A DNA stretch of 21,689 nt, from contig JAVKLU010000006.1 of the NCBI GenBank assembly GCA_031538895.1, positions 1-21,689 on the forward strand. Reading direction: 5' to 3'. This document shows, in pieces, positions 14,847-21,689 of this stretch. The first letter of the stretch is position 1. Each line of letters starts with the position of its first letter. A model generated the notes under the pieces. The model was given only the letters and a program-made list of their open reading frames with translations. It made no database searches and was not told where the DNA came from. The DNA comes from JAVKLU01 sp031538895 (GTDB lineage: Bacteria > Pseudomonadota > Gammaproteobacteria > Burkholderiales > Burkholderiaceae). The position numbers and the translations under genes were made by a program.

Positions 14847-16196
14847 ATGTTTAGCAAAATTCTGATCGCCAATCGTGGCGAGATCGCGTTACGTATTCAA
14901 CGCGCATGTCGAGAGATGGGGATTAAAACCGTCGTCGTATTTTCCGAAGCTGATCGCGACGCCAAATACGTCAAATTGGCGGATGAGTCAATTTGTATTG
15001 GGCCCGCAGCTTCGGCGCAAAGTTATTTAAGCATGCCCGCGTTAATCAGCGCAGCCGAAGTGACTGATTCTGAAGCAATACATCCGGGGTATGGATTTTT
15101 ATCAGAGAACGCAGATTTTTCCGAACGGGTTGAAAAATCAGGTTTTGTCTTTATCGGGCCGCGTGCGGAATCGATTCGTTTAATGGGTGACAAAGTGTCT
15201 GCAAAGCAGGCGATGATTAAAGCGGGCGTACCCTGCGTACCTGGATCTGCCGGTGCATTGCCTGATGATCCGGCTGAAATGTTACGGATCGCGCAGCAAG
15301 TCGGTTATCCCGTGATTATCAAAGCCTCTGGCGGCGGCGGCGGGCGCGGAATGCGCGTGGTTCATACCGAGGCGGCGCTGGTGCATGCCGTTGCGACGAC
15401 CAAAGCGGAAGCAAAAGCGGCTTTTGGTAATCCCGAGGTGTACATGGAAAAATTCCTTGAAAACCCGCGCCATATCGAAATTCAAATTTTGGCCGATGAA
15501 CACGGCAATGCTGTCTGGCTAGGCGAGCGCGATTGTTCAATGCAGCGCCGTCATCAAAAAGTGATTGAAGAGGCGCCTGCGGTGGGCATCCCGCGCAAAA
15601 TAATCGAAAAAATTGGCGAACGCTGTAGCGCAGCCTGTCGAAAAATTAACTATCGTGGGGCCGGCACGTTTGAGTTTTTGTATGAAAATGAAGAGTTTTA
15701 TTTCATCGAAATGAATACGCGCGTCCAGGTGGAACATCCCGTGACCGAATTGATCACAGGGATTGACATCGTGCAAACCCAAATTCGTATTGCTGCGGGT
15801 GAAAAGCTAGCATTTCGTCAAAAAGACATTGAATTAAGAGGGCATGCAATTGAATGTCGCATCAATGCCGAAGACCCCTTCAAATTTACCCCTTCGCCCG
15901 GCTTGATTACCACTTGGCACAGTGCCGGCGGCCCAGGAATTCGGGTGGATTCGCATGCTTATAGCGGTTATTACATTCCCCCGCATTACGACTCTATGAT
16001 TGGTAAGTTATTGGCTTACGGCGCGACGCGTGAACAGGCGATTCGCCGTATGTATATTGCTTTGACTGAAATGGTGGTTGAAGGAATTAAAACGAATATT
16101 CCCCTGCATAAAGAGTTAATGAATGATCCGAATTTTGTTAAAGGCGAAACCAGTATTCATTATTTGGAACATAAATTGGCGGTTGTCAGCAAGTAG
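14847..16196 (+). CDS. accC: biotin carboxylase subunit of acetyl-CoA carboxylase
   Basis: 449 residues, the normal length. It carboxylates biotin on AccB using ATP and bicarbonate. The N-terminal FSKILIANRGEIALRI, the glycine-rich ATP-grasp loop SGGGGGRGMRVV, the catalytic region ERDCSMQRRHQKVIEEAP, and EMNTRVQVEHPVTE are all present. AGGGGG lies shortly before the ATG. It should share a transcript with accB through element copy 4. In many Burkholderiales accC is followed by prmA; here a caspase module follows instead. Confidence 0.98.
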   Translation: MFSKILIANRGEIALRIQRACREMGIKTVVVFSEADRDAKYVKLADESICIGPAASAQSYLSMPALISAAEVTDSEAIHPGYGFLSENADFSERVEKSGFVFIGPRAESIRLMGDKVSAKQAMIKAGVPCVPGSAGALPDDPAEMLRIAQQVGYPVIIKASGGGGGRGMRVVHTEAALVHAVATTKAEAKAAFGNPEVYMEKFLENPRHIEIQILADEHGNAVWLGERDCSMQRRHQKVIEEAPAVGIPRKIIEKIGERCSAACRKINYRGAGTFEFLYENEEFYFIEMNTRVQVEHPVTELITGIDIVQTQIRIAAGEKLAFRQKDIELRGHAIECRINAEDPFKFTPSPGLITTWHSAGGPGIRVDSHAYSGYYIPPHYDSMIGKLLAYGATREQAIRRMYIALTEMVVEGIKTNIPLHKELMNDPNFVKGETSIHYLEHKLAVVSK

Positions 16197-16206
16197 TCCA
16201 ACGCGG

Positions 16207-16230
16207 TGAGTGCCTATATGAGTGCCTATT
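16207..16230 (+). repeat. 12-bp tandem duplication upstream of the caspase gene
   Basis: TGAGTGCCTATA (16207-16218) is followed directly by TGAGTGCCTATT (16219-16230). It lies between accC and the caspase-like gene, 85 bases before its start. Twelve-base periodicity would place two binding sites roughly on one helix face, so an operator is possible. Confidence 0.6.
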
Positions 16231-16238
16231 TTTGATTG

Positions 16239-16256
16239 AATCGAAAAATATCGATT
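16239..16256. promoter_or_regulatory. small inverted repeat upstream of the caspase operon
   Basis: AATCG (16239-16243) and CGATT (16252-16256) flank an AT-rich loop AAAAATAT, then TTGAATT. It could be a weak terminator for accC or an operator/promoter element for the next operon. Evidence is symmetry only. Confidence 0.3.
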
Positions 16257-16314
16257 TTGAATTCTTTGCTAGGGTGCTAAAGGCGTGGATTGGGAATACT
16301 GATTAAGGAAAATT

Positions 16315-18609
16315 ATGAGATTGAAATCTCTTTCTATCACTCAAGATTGGCTTCCCCGCCAGTGTAATGCTGTGTTTGGCATCGTTGTTTTGTGGGGCCT
16401 CTTGTGTTTATCCAATGCCTATGCCGCTTGTGATAGCGGGGCCAACTATTACCCCTACCTAGTGACCAGTGGCAATGGATCAGTTCTGGATGCGCGTACC
16501 GGTCTTGAATGGCAGGTATGCAGTAGCGGCCAACGTTGGGTAGCGGACAGTTCTCCATGTAGTGGTGTGGCCGATAAATACAGCTGGGAACAAGTGAGTA
16601 AAGTTGCGGATAAAGCTTGGCGCGTACCGACCAAACAAGAATTGCAAGGCTTGATGAATCCGGGATGCAATAACCCAGCGGTGGCGCCGCTGTTAAGTCG
16701 AGGCGATGGAATGCTGTATTGGTCAATTTCAAACGCCGATTCGCCACAACAGGCATGGGCCGCCAATTTCAAGAGTGGCAAGATTGTGAGCGGTGATAAA
16801 AAACACGCTTTGGCGGTGCGTTTGGTGCGCAGCCACAACTTGCTCGGGGTGTCGCTGTTGAAAGAGCGCGAAGCACTGGTGCAGCAATTGCAAGCATTGG
16901 GTATCGATGAGCGCAATCGCTGGTTGAATTTTTCCGATTTCACGGGCGAGGATCGGAATGAACGAATGGGATTTTTTCTGGCGCAACAACGTGGCTTATC
17001 AGAGGAAGGCGATAATCAAAAAGCCAAAATCGCAGCCTCTCAAGCAAATAAGTGGGATCAGAAGATCAGCCAGGCCCTACAGCAGTTCATGCGTGATTGG
17101 TTAAACGTGGAACTGGCCGCCGACACCGTGAGCCTGCCCAAGTTACCGACCGCCATTACGCTTAAACAAGACAGCTGGGAAAACAACGCTGAATTCGCCC
17201 AACGAGTCAAGCAAGAACAGGTCAAGCGCCAAATTGAAGTGGAGACAATTCAAACCAGCTACCGGCGCCAGGTGGAGAAATACAACTTCGCCGTTGAAGA
17301 TGCGCAACAGGTCTACAAAGCGCGGCGCGCGCTGGCCGACAACCCCCTTTTTCGGGTCGGCGTGACCCGCTTTGTGTTAGGTGAAATGGTGCCGAGCTTG
17401 AGCGTCGTCAATGCCAGTTTGAATCGCGAAACCAATACGATTTACTTGCGCGCGCAGGTAGATAAAGGCAGTGTGGTGGGTCAATACGCTTTTGCGCAAC
17501 CCTCGCCTGAGTTGCGTAAAACGGCTTTGCAACAAGCAACTAACTTGCATTTAACGCCAGTTTTTCAGGTCTCCAAAGACGGCGCTTTTTCAATCGATCA
17601 AGTCTTTTTAGTGGATCAGGGTAAGACCTTGTTCGGTCAAGCGGTGCAAGAGGGTGAACAGAAAACCAGTAGTAATCAGATCGCCAAGATTGATCTGGTT
17701 AAGGCCTCACAGATGGAGAGTCTGGCGGTGCTGAAAAAACAAAATCCCAATTTGCTGGACCAGTTTGATGTGGGTCAAGTTACCTTTCGAGATGGCTCGC
17801 AAAGCCAGCTAGCTTATGACGATGATCTGGCTCCCTTGATCGCCAACCTCAAGGCTGCGCCAGAAAACGCCTCCCTGTGGTTATTTGCGATTGGTGCGGA
17901 AAAATACAAGGCAAGCGATAACATTCAGTTTGCACGGCGCAGTGCCGAATCTTTTGTTCAGGCGACGCAAAAGAGTTTGGGGATTCCCAAAGGACATGTG
18001 TTTGCGCTGTATGACGAAGATGCCACTGGTAATTCGATCAAAGGTCGATTGAAGCAAGTGTTGACAACGGGTATTAAAAAAGGCGATACCGTTATTTTTT
18101 ATTACAACGGTCATGGTGTACCTGTGCCGGCGGATGACAATATGGCCTACCTGATGCCCACCGACACCATTCCGGATTTTGTGGCGGACGATGGTTATTT
18201 CCGTTTGAACAATCTGTACAAAACGCTGCAAGACAGCGTCGCTGGAAAGGTGATCGTGCTGTTGGACAGTTGCTTTACCGGTCAGACTGATGGCAAAAGC
18301 GTTTTTAAGGGAGACAAGGCGGCGACCCGTCTTGCGCCTAAAAAAGTCGCCATTGATGAAAGCAAGGTGGCGGTGCTGACCGCCGGTACTGACAATCAAT
18401 ATGCCAGTGCGTATGCGGATAAGGGCTATCGCTTGTTCACTTATTTTGTCATCAAGGAGTTGTTAAATCAACGTCGTTCGGTGCAAGAGTTACACCAGGC
18501 CGTGGCGGTCAATGTACGTGATCAATCCCGTAAAAATGGGGCGCAGGGATGGCAAGATCCGCAGTTAAACGGCGACTCCAGCGGACGCTCTTCCTTGACG
18601 TTTGAATAA
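16315..18609 (+). CDS. secreted caspase-like (peptidase C14) protein with N-terminal DUF1566-like domain
   Basis: 764 residues. A long signal peptide ends near residue 38 (LLCLSNAYA-A), predicting export. Residues about 50-172 resemble DUF1566/Lcl C-terminal domains: VLDARTGLEWQ, YSWEQV, WRVPTKQELQGL, YWSISNAD and AVRLVRS. A helical, coiled-coil-prone middle (about 175-345) includes WENNAEFAQRVKQEQ. Residues about 345-500 are unassigned. The C-terminal caspase domain (about 520-760) has the dyad H600 in YYNGHGVP and C653 in LLDSCFTG. A cysteine peptidase of the caspase clan acting in the periplasm or outside is inferred; substrate and activation are unknown. AAGGAA precedes the ATG. It heads a three-gene cluster. 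Confidence 0.88.
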   Translation: MRLKSLSITQDWLPRQCNAVFGIVVLWGLLCLSNAYAACDSGANYYPYLVTSGNGSVLDARTGLEWQVCSSGQRWVADSSPCSGVADKYSWEQVSKVADKAWRVPTKQELQGLMNPGCNNPAVAPLLSRGDGMLYWSISNADSPQQAWAANFKSGKIVSGDKKHALAVRLVRSHNLLGVSLLKEREALVQQLQALGIDERNRWLNFSDFTGEDRNERMGFFLAQQRGLSEEGDNQKAKIAASQANKWDQKISQALQQFMRDWLNVELAADTVSLPKLPTAITLKQDSWENNAEFAQRVKQEQVKRQIEVETIQTSYRRQVEKYNFAVEDAQQVYKARRALADNPLFRVGVTRFVLGEMVPSLSVVNASLNRETNTIYLRAQVDKGSVVGQYAFAQPSPELRKTALQQATNLHLTPVFQVSKDGAFSIDQVFLVDQGKTLFGQAVQEGEQKTSSNQIAKIDLVKASQMESLAVLKKQNPNLLDQFDVGQVTFRDGSQSQLAYDDDLAPLIANLKAAPENASLWLFAIGAEKYKASDNIQFARRSAESFVQATQKSLGIPKGHVFALYDEDATGNSIKGRLKQVLTTGIKKGDTVIFYYNGHGVPVPADDNMAYLMPTDTIPDFVADDGYFRLNNLYKTLQDSVAGKVIVLLDSCFTGQTDGKSVFKGDKAATRLAPKKVAIDESKVAVLTAGTDNQYASAYADKGYRLFTYFVIKELLNQRRSVQELHQAVAVNVRDQSRKNGAQGWQDPQLNGDSSGRSSLTFE

Positions 18610-18635
18610 AAACGCTTCTTTTACCGCGCATTAAA

Positions 18636-19430
18636 ATGAAAAAATCCTTCTCTTCCCTGCTGTTGTGTAGTGCGCTATTGTGTTCATCCGCCTGGGCGCA
18701 AGTAGCGGTGCCGGCCGATGGCTTGCTTGATGAAATTGCACAAGAATCACGTGATAAAGCGCGTGCGGCGCGCGAACAAAAAGAAAAAGAAGAACAAGTT
18801 CAGAAACGAAAAATTGTAGAAGAGCAGCGAGTGCAGCGGGGAGAAATCAATAACCGAACCGATGTGTGGTATTCGCTGGGCGTCTCCAGCGCGGCCTTAG
18901 GCAGCGCACCTACGCAGGAGATTGGTTGGCGCTCCGCCGATTCCCAAATAGGATTTAGTGTGACCTCGATCAGCAACAGCGAGATGGAGGGTGTTGATAC
19001 CAGTCGCTATTTATCCTGCCAATTTCAATCTTCCTATACCTACCCCTATACCTATACGCCTTATCTCTCCTCTTCCAATTATGGTCCTTATTCTTCAGAC
19101 AATTCGTGTATGAAGAACTTGGGTGAAAAAAGAAAAGGGAATACTTGGGGCCTTGATTTCAAGTTCTTTTTCAATGAAAAACCTGAAACTTTCCAACCTT
19201 TTTTGGGCTTAGGGATGTATTTTACGGACAAGGTGTTGGTGGCGCAAAGCAATCTGACCGGCAAGAAGTATTTGAAGGCCGACAGCAGTTATTACGATAC
19301 CGATAAAGACGTAAAGGCCTATATAGACTACAACCTGGAAATCGGTGCTCATGTCCGTTTCGGCCGACTCCTGGTTGGCGGGTCTGTGGGAACGCTTAAA
19401 CGGCAGGCGACGATAGGCTTTTCGTTTTAA
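18636..19430 (+). CDS. probable outer-membrane beta-barrel protein with charged helical N-terminus
   Basis: 264 residues, no family recognised. A signal peptide is clear (MKKSFSSLLLCSALLCSSAWA, cleavage after A21). A strongly charged helical segment (about 35-70, rich in Glu/Lys/Arg/Gln) could form a coiled coil. The rest alternates polar and hydrophobic residues, has a Tyr/Ser/Pro-rich stretch (YTYPYTYTPY), segments such as FQPFLGLGMYF and LEIGAHVRFGRLLVGGSVG, and ends in phenylalanine (GFSF), as outer-membrane barrels do. It starts 26 bases after the caspase gene and ends 8 bases before the lipoprotein gene, so it belongs to their operon. The Shine-Dalgarno is weak. Confidence 0.7.
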   Translation: MKKSFSSLLLCSALLCSSAWAQVAVPADGLLDEIAQESRDKARAAREQKEKEEQVQKRKIVEEQRVQRGEINNRTDVWYSLGVSSAALGSAPTQEIGWRSADSQIGFSVTSISNSEMEGVDTSRYLSCQFQSSYTYPYTYTPYLSSSNYGPYSSDNSCMKNLGEKRKGNTWGLDFKFFFNEKPETFQPFLGLGMYFTDKVLVAQSNLTGKKYLKADSSYYDTDKDVKAYIDYNLEIGAHVRFGRLLVGGSVGTLKRQATIGFSF

Positions 19431-19438
19431 GCGCACCT

Positions 19439-20509
19439 ATGAGAAAAATTTTTGCCTGGTGTAGCCTCTTAACAGGATGCTTGTGCGCCTGTAGCACTGC
19501 TCCGACTATTTCGTCAGTAGAACCCGCGTGGTATCAACGCCGTGCTGTGGTGCCGGTCCAGCACATAGACGGTTACGGTAGTGGAGCCAGTGTGTCGGAG
19601 GCGCGTGCAGCGGCGCTGGCCGATTTGGCGCAACAGCTTAAGGCACGTGTGCAAAGCAGTGTGCAAAGCCAGCAAACACAGGTCAGCAGTGCGGGGCGAG
19701 AATCGGTCAGTAGCTGGGCGCAGATTCAAACCAAAATGAGCAGCGATTTGGTCTTGACCGATTACGCTTTGCAAAAAAGTGAACAACAAGGTGAACGTCA
19801 TTTTGTCTGGGTGCGTTACGACAACCGTGATCTCGCGGCACGAATTCAAGCCGCCCCACCGCGCTGTACAAACACGTCGGTCTCGCCTTGGAGCGCCTTA
19901 CCGGTGAGCGAATTACTGCGTGGCTGCGCCTGGCAGTTGATTCGCCGTAATGGGGCCTGGCGCTTGAGCGTGAAAGAGGGGGCGAACGATAGGCAATGGG
20001 CGGTTCACGCAGGTGATATTGAACAATTTTTCTTTGTCGATCTGCGTAATGGGCGCACCGCGCCGATAGTCGACTGGGTGGCGACACCCGCGCTTACTGC
20101 GTCGGCTTTGAATAGTGACTTAAAAGAGGGTAGTCGGTATTTTTTCCGCGTCGCGCATTCTGAGGCGGCTATTGAGCAGGATCGAAAAGAGTTTTTCTTT
20201 CAGATCAACCAATTGGGGCAAGTCGCCACTTTGCCAATCAAAAATAGCGGCACAGAGCCCGTATTTTTTCCCAAGCCCAAAGAATATGATGGTCTGGTCG
20301 CTGAATTAAATTTTGATGAGAAAATCGTCAGCACCGATTGGGTGGTGATGGCGGCTTGTCCGACCTCGACCAATTTATCGGCTCACCGCGCGGTTTCCAA
20401 CGAGGTTCAATTGAACGATGAAAGCCGTTACACCTTCGGACGTTTGTTGGCCGATTTGCAAGTCTGTGAAGTCAACGCCCGCTTGTTACGGGTGATTCCG
20501 AAACCCTAA
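19439..20509 (+). CDS. LPP20-like lipoprotein with C-terminal DUF4384-like region
   Basis: 356 residues. A short lipoprotein signal with two possible lipid cysteines: C14 in L-T-G-C fits the lipobox best, C18 in L-C-A-C is an alternative. Residues about 40-135 match the LPP20/FlgO style (HIDGYGSGASVSEARAAALADLAQQL, then a helical SSVQSQQ stretch and HFVWVRYD). The C-terminal half (AVHAGDIEQFFFVDLRNG and PVFFPKPKEYDGL) resembles DUF4384, a domain often fused to bacterial caspase domains. This likeness is from pattern reading and is moderate. Here it would be a separate chain in the same operon as the caspase, presumably anchored in the outer membrane facing the periplasm. Confidence 0.75.
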   Translation: MRKIFAWCSLLTGCLCACSTAPTISSVEPAWYQRRAVVPVQHIDGYGSGASVSEARAAALADLAQQLKARVQSSVQSQQTQVSSAGRESVSSWAQIQTKMSSDLVLTDYALQKSEQQGERHFVWVRYDNRDLAARIQAAPPRCTNTSVSPWSALPVSELLRGCAWQLIRRNGAWRLSVKEGANDRQWAVHAGDIEQFFFVDLRNGRTAPIVDWVATPALTASALNSDLKEGSRYFFRVAHSEAAIEQDRKEFFFQINQLGQVATLPIKNSGTEPVFFPKPKEYDGLVAELNFDEKIVSTDWVVMAACPTSTNLSAHRAVSNEVQLNDESRYTFGRLLADLQVCEVNARLLRVIPKP

Positions 20510-20556
20510 GATTGAAAGGGCGGGCGCCTTGGTCATAGGTGCATGAAAGCTCCTCC

Positions 20557-21480
20557 ATGAAAAACATGAAAACAGAAACCCAAGGTCTGTGGCTCGGTCT
20601 ACTGGGCGTGGCGATTTTTGCGCTCACTTTGCCCATGACGCGGCTGGCCACCGGCACAGTCGATGCGCCGCAACTGTCACCTTGGTTTGTCACTTGGGGG
20701 CGGGCCGCACTGGCGGGATTGTTGTCCATCGCCTACCTGCTGATCACCCGCGCGCCCCGTCCTACTTCGGCACAGCGCGGCCCTTTGCTGATGTCGTTGG
20801 CGGGTAATCTGATTGGCTTCCCGCTGCTGTTGGGCTGGGCCCTGCGGCACGTCACGGCCAGCCACGCAGCCGTCATCACCGCCTTGCTGCCGCTGACCAC
20901 CGCAGCGGCTGCCGCCTGGCTCATGCACCAGCGGGCGCGACTGGGGTTTTGGGTGTTTGCCGGTTTGGGCAGTGCCTTGGTGGCACTCTACAGCGTGCTA
21001 CGGGCTTCACAGATGGGAAATGACTTGGGGCAGGGTTGGGGTCTGGCCTGGGCCGACACTCTGTTGCTGGGCGCGGTGGTCGCTGCCTCGCTGGGTTATG
21101 TGGGGGGCACTAAAGTCACCGCCAGCTTGGGTGCTGAAAAAGTCATCAGCTGGGTCTGCGTCATGGCCCTGCCCATTACCTTGCCCGGAGCCTGGCTCAC
21201 TTGGCCTACCCAGCCCATCGCCACTACCGCGTGGTTGGCCTTGCTGTACGTCGGGGTGTTTTCAATGTGGGCCGGTTTTTTTGCGTGGTTTCGCGGCCTG
21301 TCTATGGGCGGCCCGCTGCGCGTGAGCCAAACTCAATTACTGCAACCCTTCATCAGCATTCTGGCGTCGGTCCCATTGCTGGGAGAATCGATCGATGCGA
21401 TGACGCTGGGTTTTGCCCTGCTGGTTGTGTTGACCGCCTTCATGGGGCGACGCATGGCCACGCCCCCAAACTCTCGATAA
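20557..21480 (+). CDS. EamA/DMT-superfamily transporter
   Basis: 307 residues with about ten hydrophobic segments forming two EamA repeats. Examples are GLLGVAIFALTLPMTRLA near the N-terminus, AVITALLPLTTAAAAAWLMHQ at the end of the first repeat, and SQTQLLQPFISILASVPLLGE near the end of the second. Members export or import metabolites; the substrate cannot be told. ATG 20557 was chosen; ATG 20566 or GTG 20539 are possible, and no strong Shine-Dalgarno distinguishes them. Codon choice is visibly richer in GC than in the rest of the window, which suggests a different origin. It sits between the caspase cluster and element copy 5. Confidence 0.88.
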   Translation: MKNMKTETQGLWLGLLGVAIFALTLPMTRLATGTVDAPQLSPWFVTWGRAALAGLLSIAYLLITRAPRPTSAQRGPLLMSLAGNLIGFPLLLGWALRHVTASHAAVITALLPLTTAAAAAWLMHQRARLGFWVFAGLGSALVALYSVLRASQMGNDLGQGWGLAWADTLLLGAVVAASLGYVGGTKVTASLGAEKVISWVCVMALPITLPGAWLTWPTQPIATTAWLALLYVGVFSMWAGFFAWFRGLSMGGPLRVSQTQLLQPFISILASVPLLGESIDAMTLGFALLVVLTAFMGRRMATPPNSR

Positions 21481-21551
21481 CAAGAGATGACGGACTTGTC
21501 CGACGACGTCCCTCTTTAAGAGCGATCCGTCGGGTGCAAAATCATTGAGTA

Positions 21552-21689
21552 GGGCACTTCTATCAATTCATTTTTGCGGCGAATTGCTTTGTTGCGCAGT
21601 ACGCGAAATCCTCACGTACTGTATGTACGCTCCGGTTTCTGTGTGCTGTGCGCCTCGCACTTCATCCGCACATTCTGTATTTATAGAAG
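21552..21689 (+). mobile_element. MITE-like element, copy 5 (right end cut by window)
   Basis: Starts with GGGCACTTCTAT at 21552 and is identical in layout to copy 3; the window ends at ATAGAAG, five bases short of the right end. The left flank is AGTA; the right flank is not visible. It lies 71 bases after the EamA gene, which itself shows no clear terminator. Confidence 0.93.

Noticed and set aside
16455..16943. 162-residue frame on the minus strand opposite the DUF1566-like domain
   Set aside because: Antisense to a coding region with a signal peptide and domain motifs; no start signal or family features.
17881..18399. 172-residue frame on the minus strand opposite the caspase domain
   Set aside because: It lies entirely over the catalytic His/Cys region of a clear protease gene, and no recognisable protein features were found.
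21488..21505. GACGGACTTGTCCGAC as a terminator for the EamA gene
   Set aside because: The stem is only about five base pairs with a two-base loop and no T-run follows.

Overview
The window looks like a betaproteobacterial chromosome, probably Burkholderiales. This is inferred from gene content and protein style: rnfB without a membrane anchor next to nth, grxD overlapping ubiX, pyrB overlapping a catalytically dead dihydroorotase, and accB-accC. Base composition is moderate for most of the window and visibly more GC-rich in the last gene. No rRNA, tRNA, CRISPR array or transposase gene was seen.

Layout. (1) 1-2878: yraN, grxD, ubiX and a CNNM/CorC-type membrane protein, all on +. (2) 2958-5383: the pyrB-pyrX pair of a class A aspartate transcarbamoylase. 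(3) 5683-7098: glnA with a leader inverted repeat. (4) 7224-12305, minus strand: miaA, an ABC permease with a BMP-type lipoprotein but no ATPase gene, a BenE-type transporter and a gamma-class carbonic anhydrase. (5) 12359-13717: rnfB and nth. (6) 14179-16196: accB and accC. (7) 16315-20509: an accessory three-gene cluster encoding a secreted caspase-like protease with an N-terminal DUF1566-like domain, a probable outer-membrane beta-barrel protein and an LPP20-like lipoprotein. (8) 20557-21480: a GC-rich EamA/DMT transporter.

The most distinctive feature is a family of five nearly identical elements of about 143 bp (1-140, 5384-5525, 13718-13860, 14660-14802 inverted, 21552-21689). Each has 12-bp terminal inverted repeats, GGGCACTTCTAT / ATAGAAGTGCCC. 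All three copies with both flanks visible carry 4-bp direct duplications (TTAA, ATAA, TTAT), which marks them as non-autonomous mobile elements (MITE-like). Two copies sit exactly behind stop codons, one separates accB from accC, and one lies at each edge of the window. Their interior folds into a long hairpin that pairs better, through G-U wobbles, as RNA of one strand.

How genes work together: PyrB and PyrX should form one enzyme complex; AccB and AccC form the biotin carboxylase half of acetyl-CoA carboxylase; the caspase, barrel and lipoprotein genes are tightly spaced, all carry export signals, and probably make one envelope-located module of unknown function. The caspase module and the repeat family are the best candidates for something undescribed.
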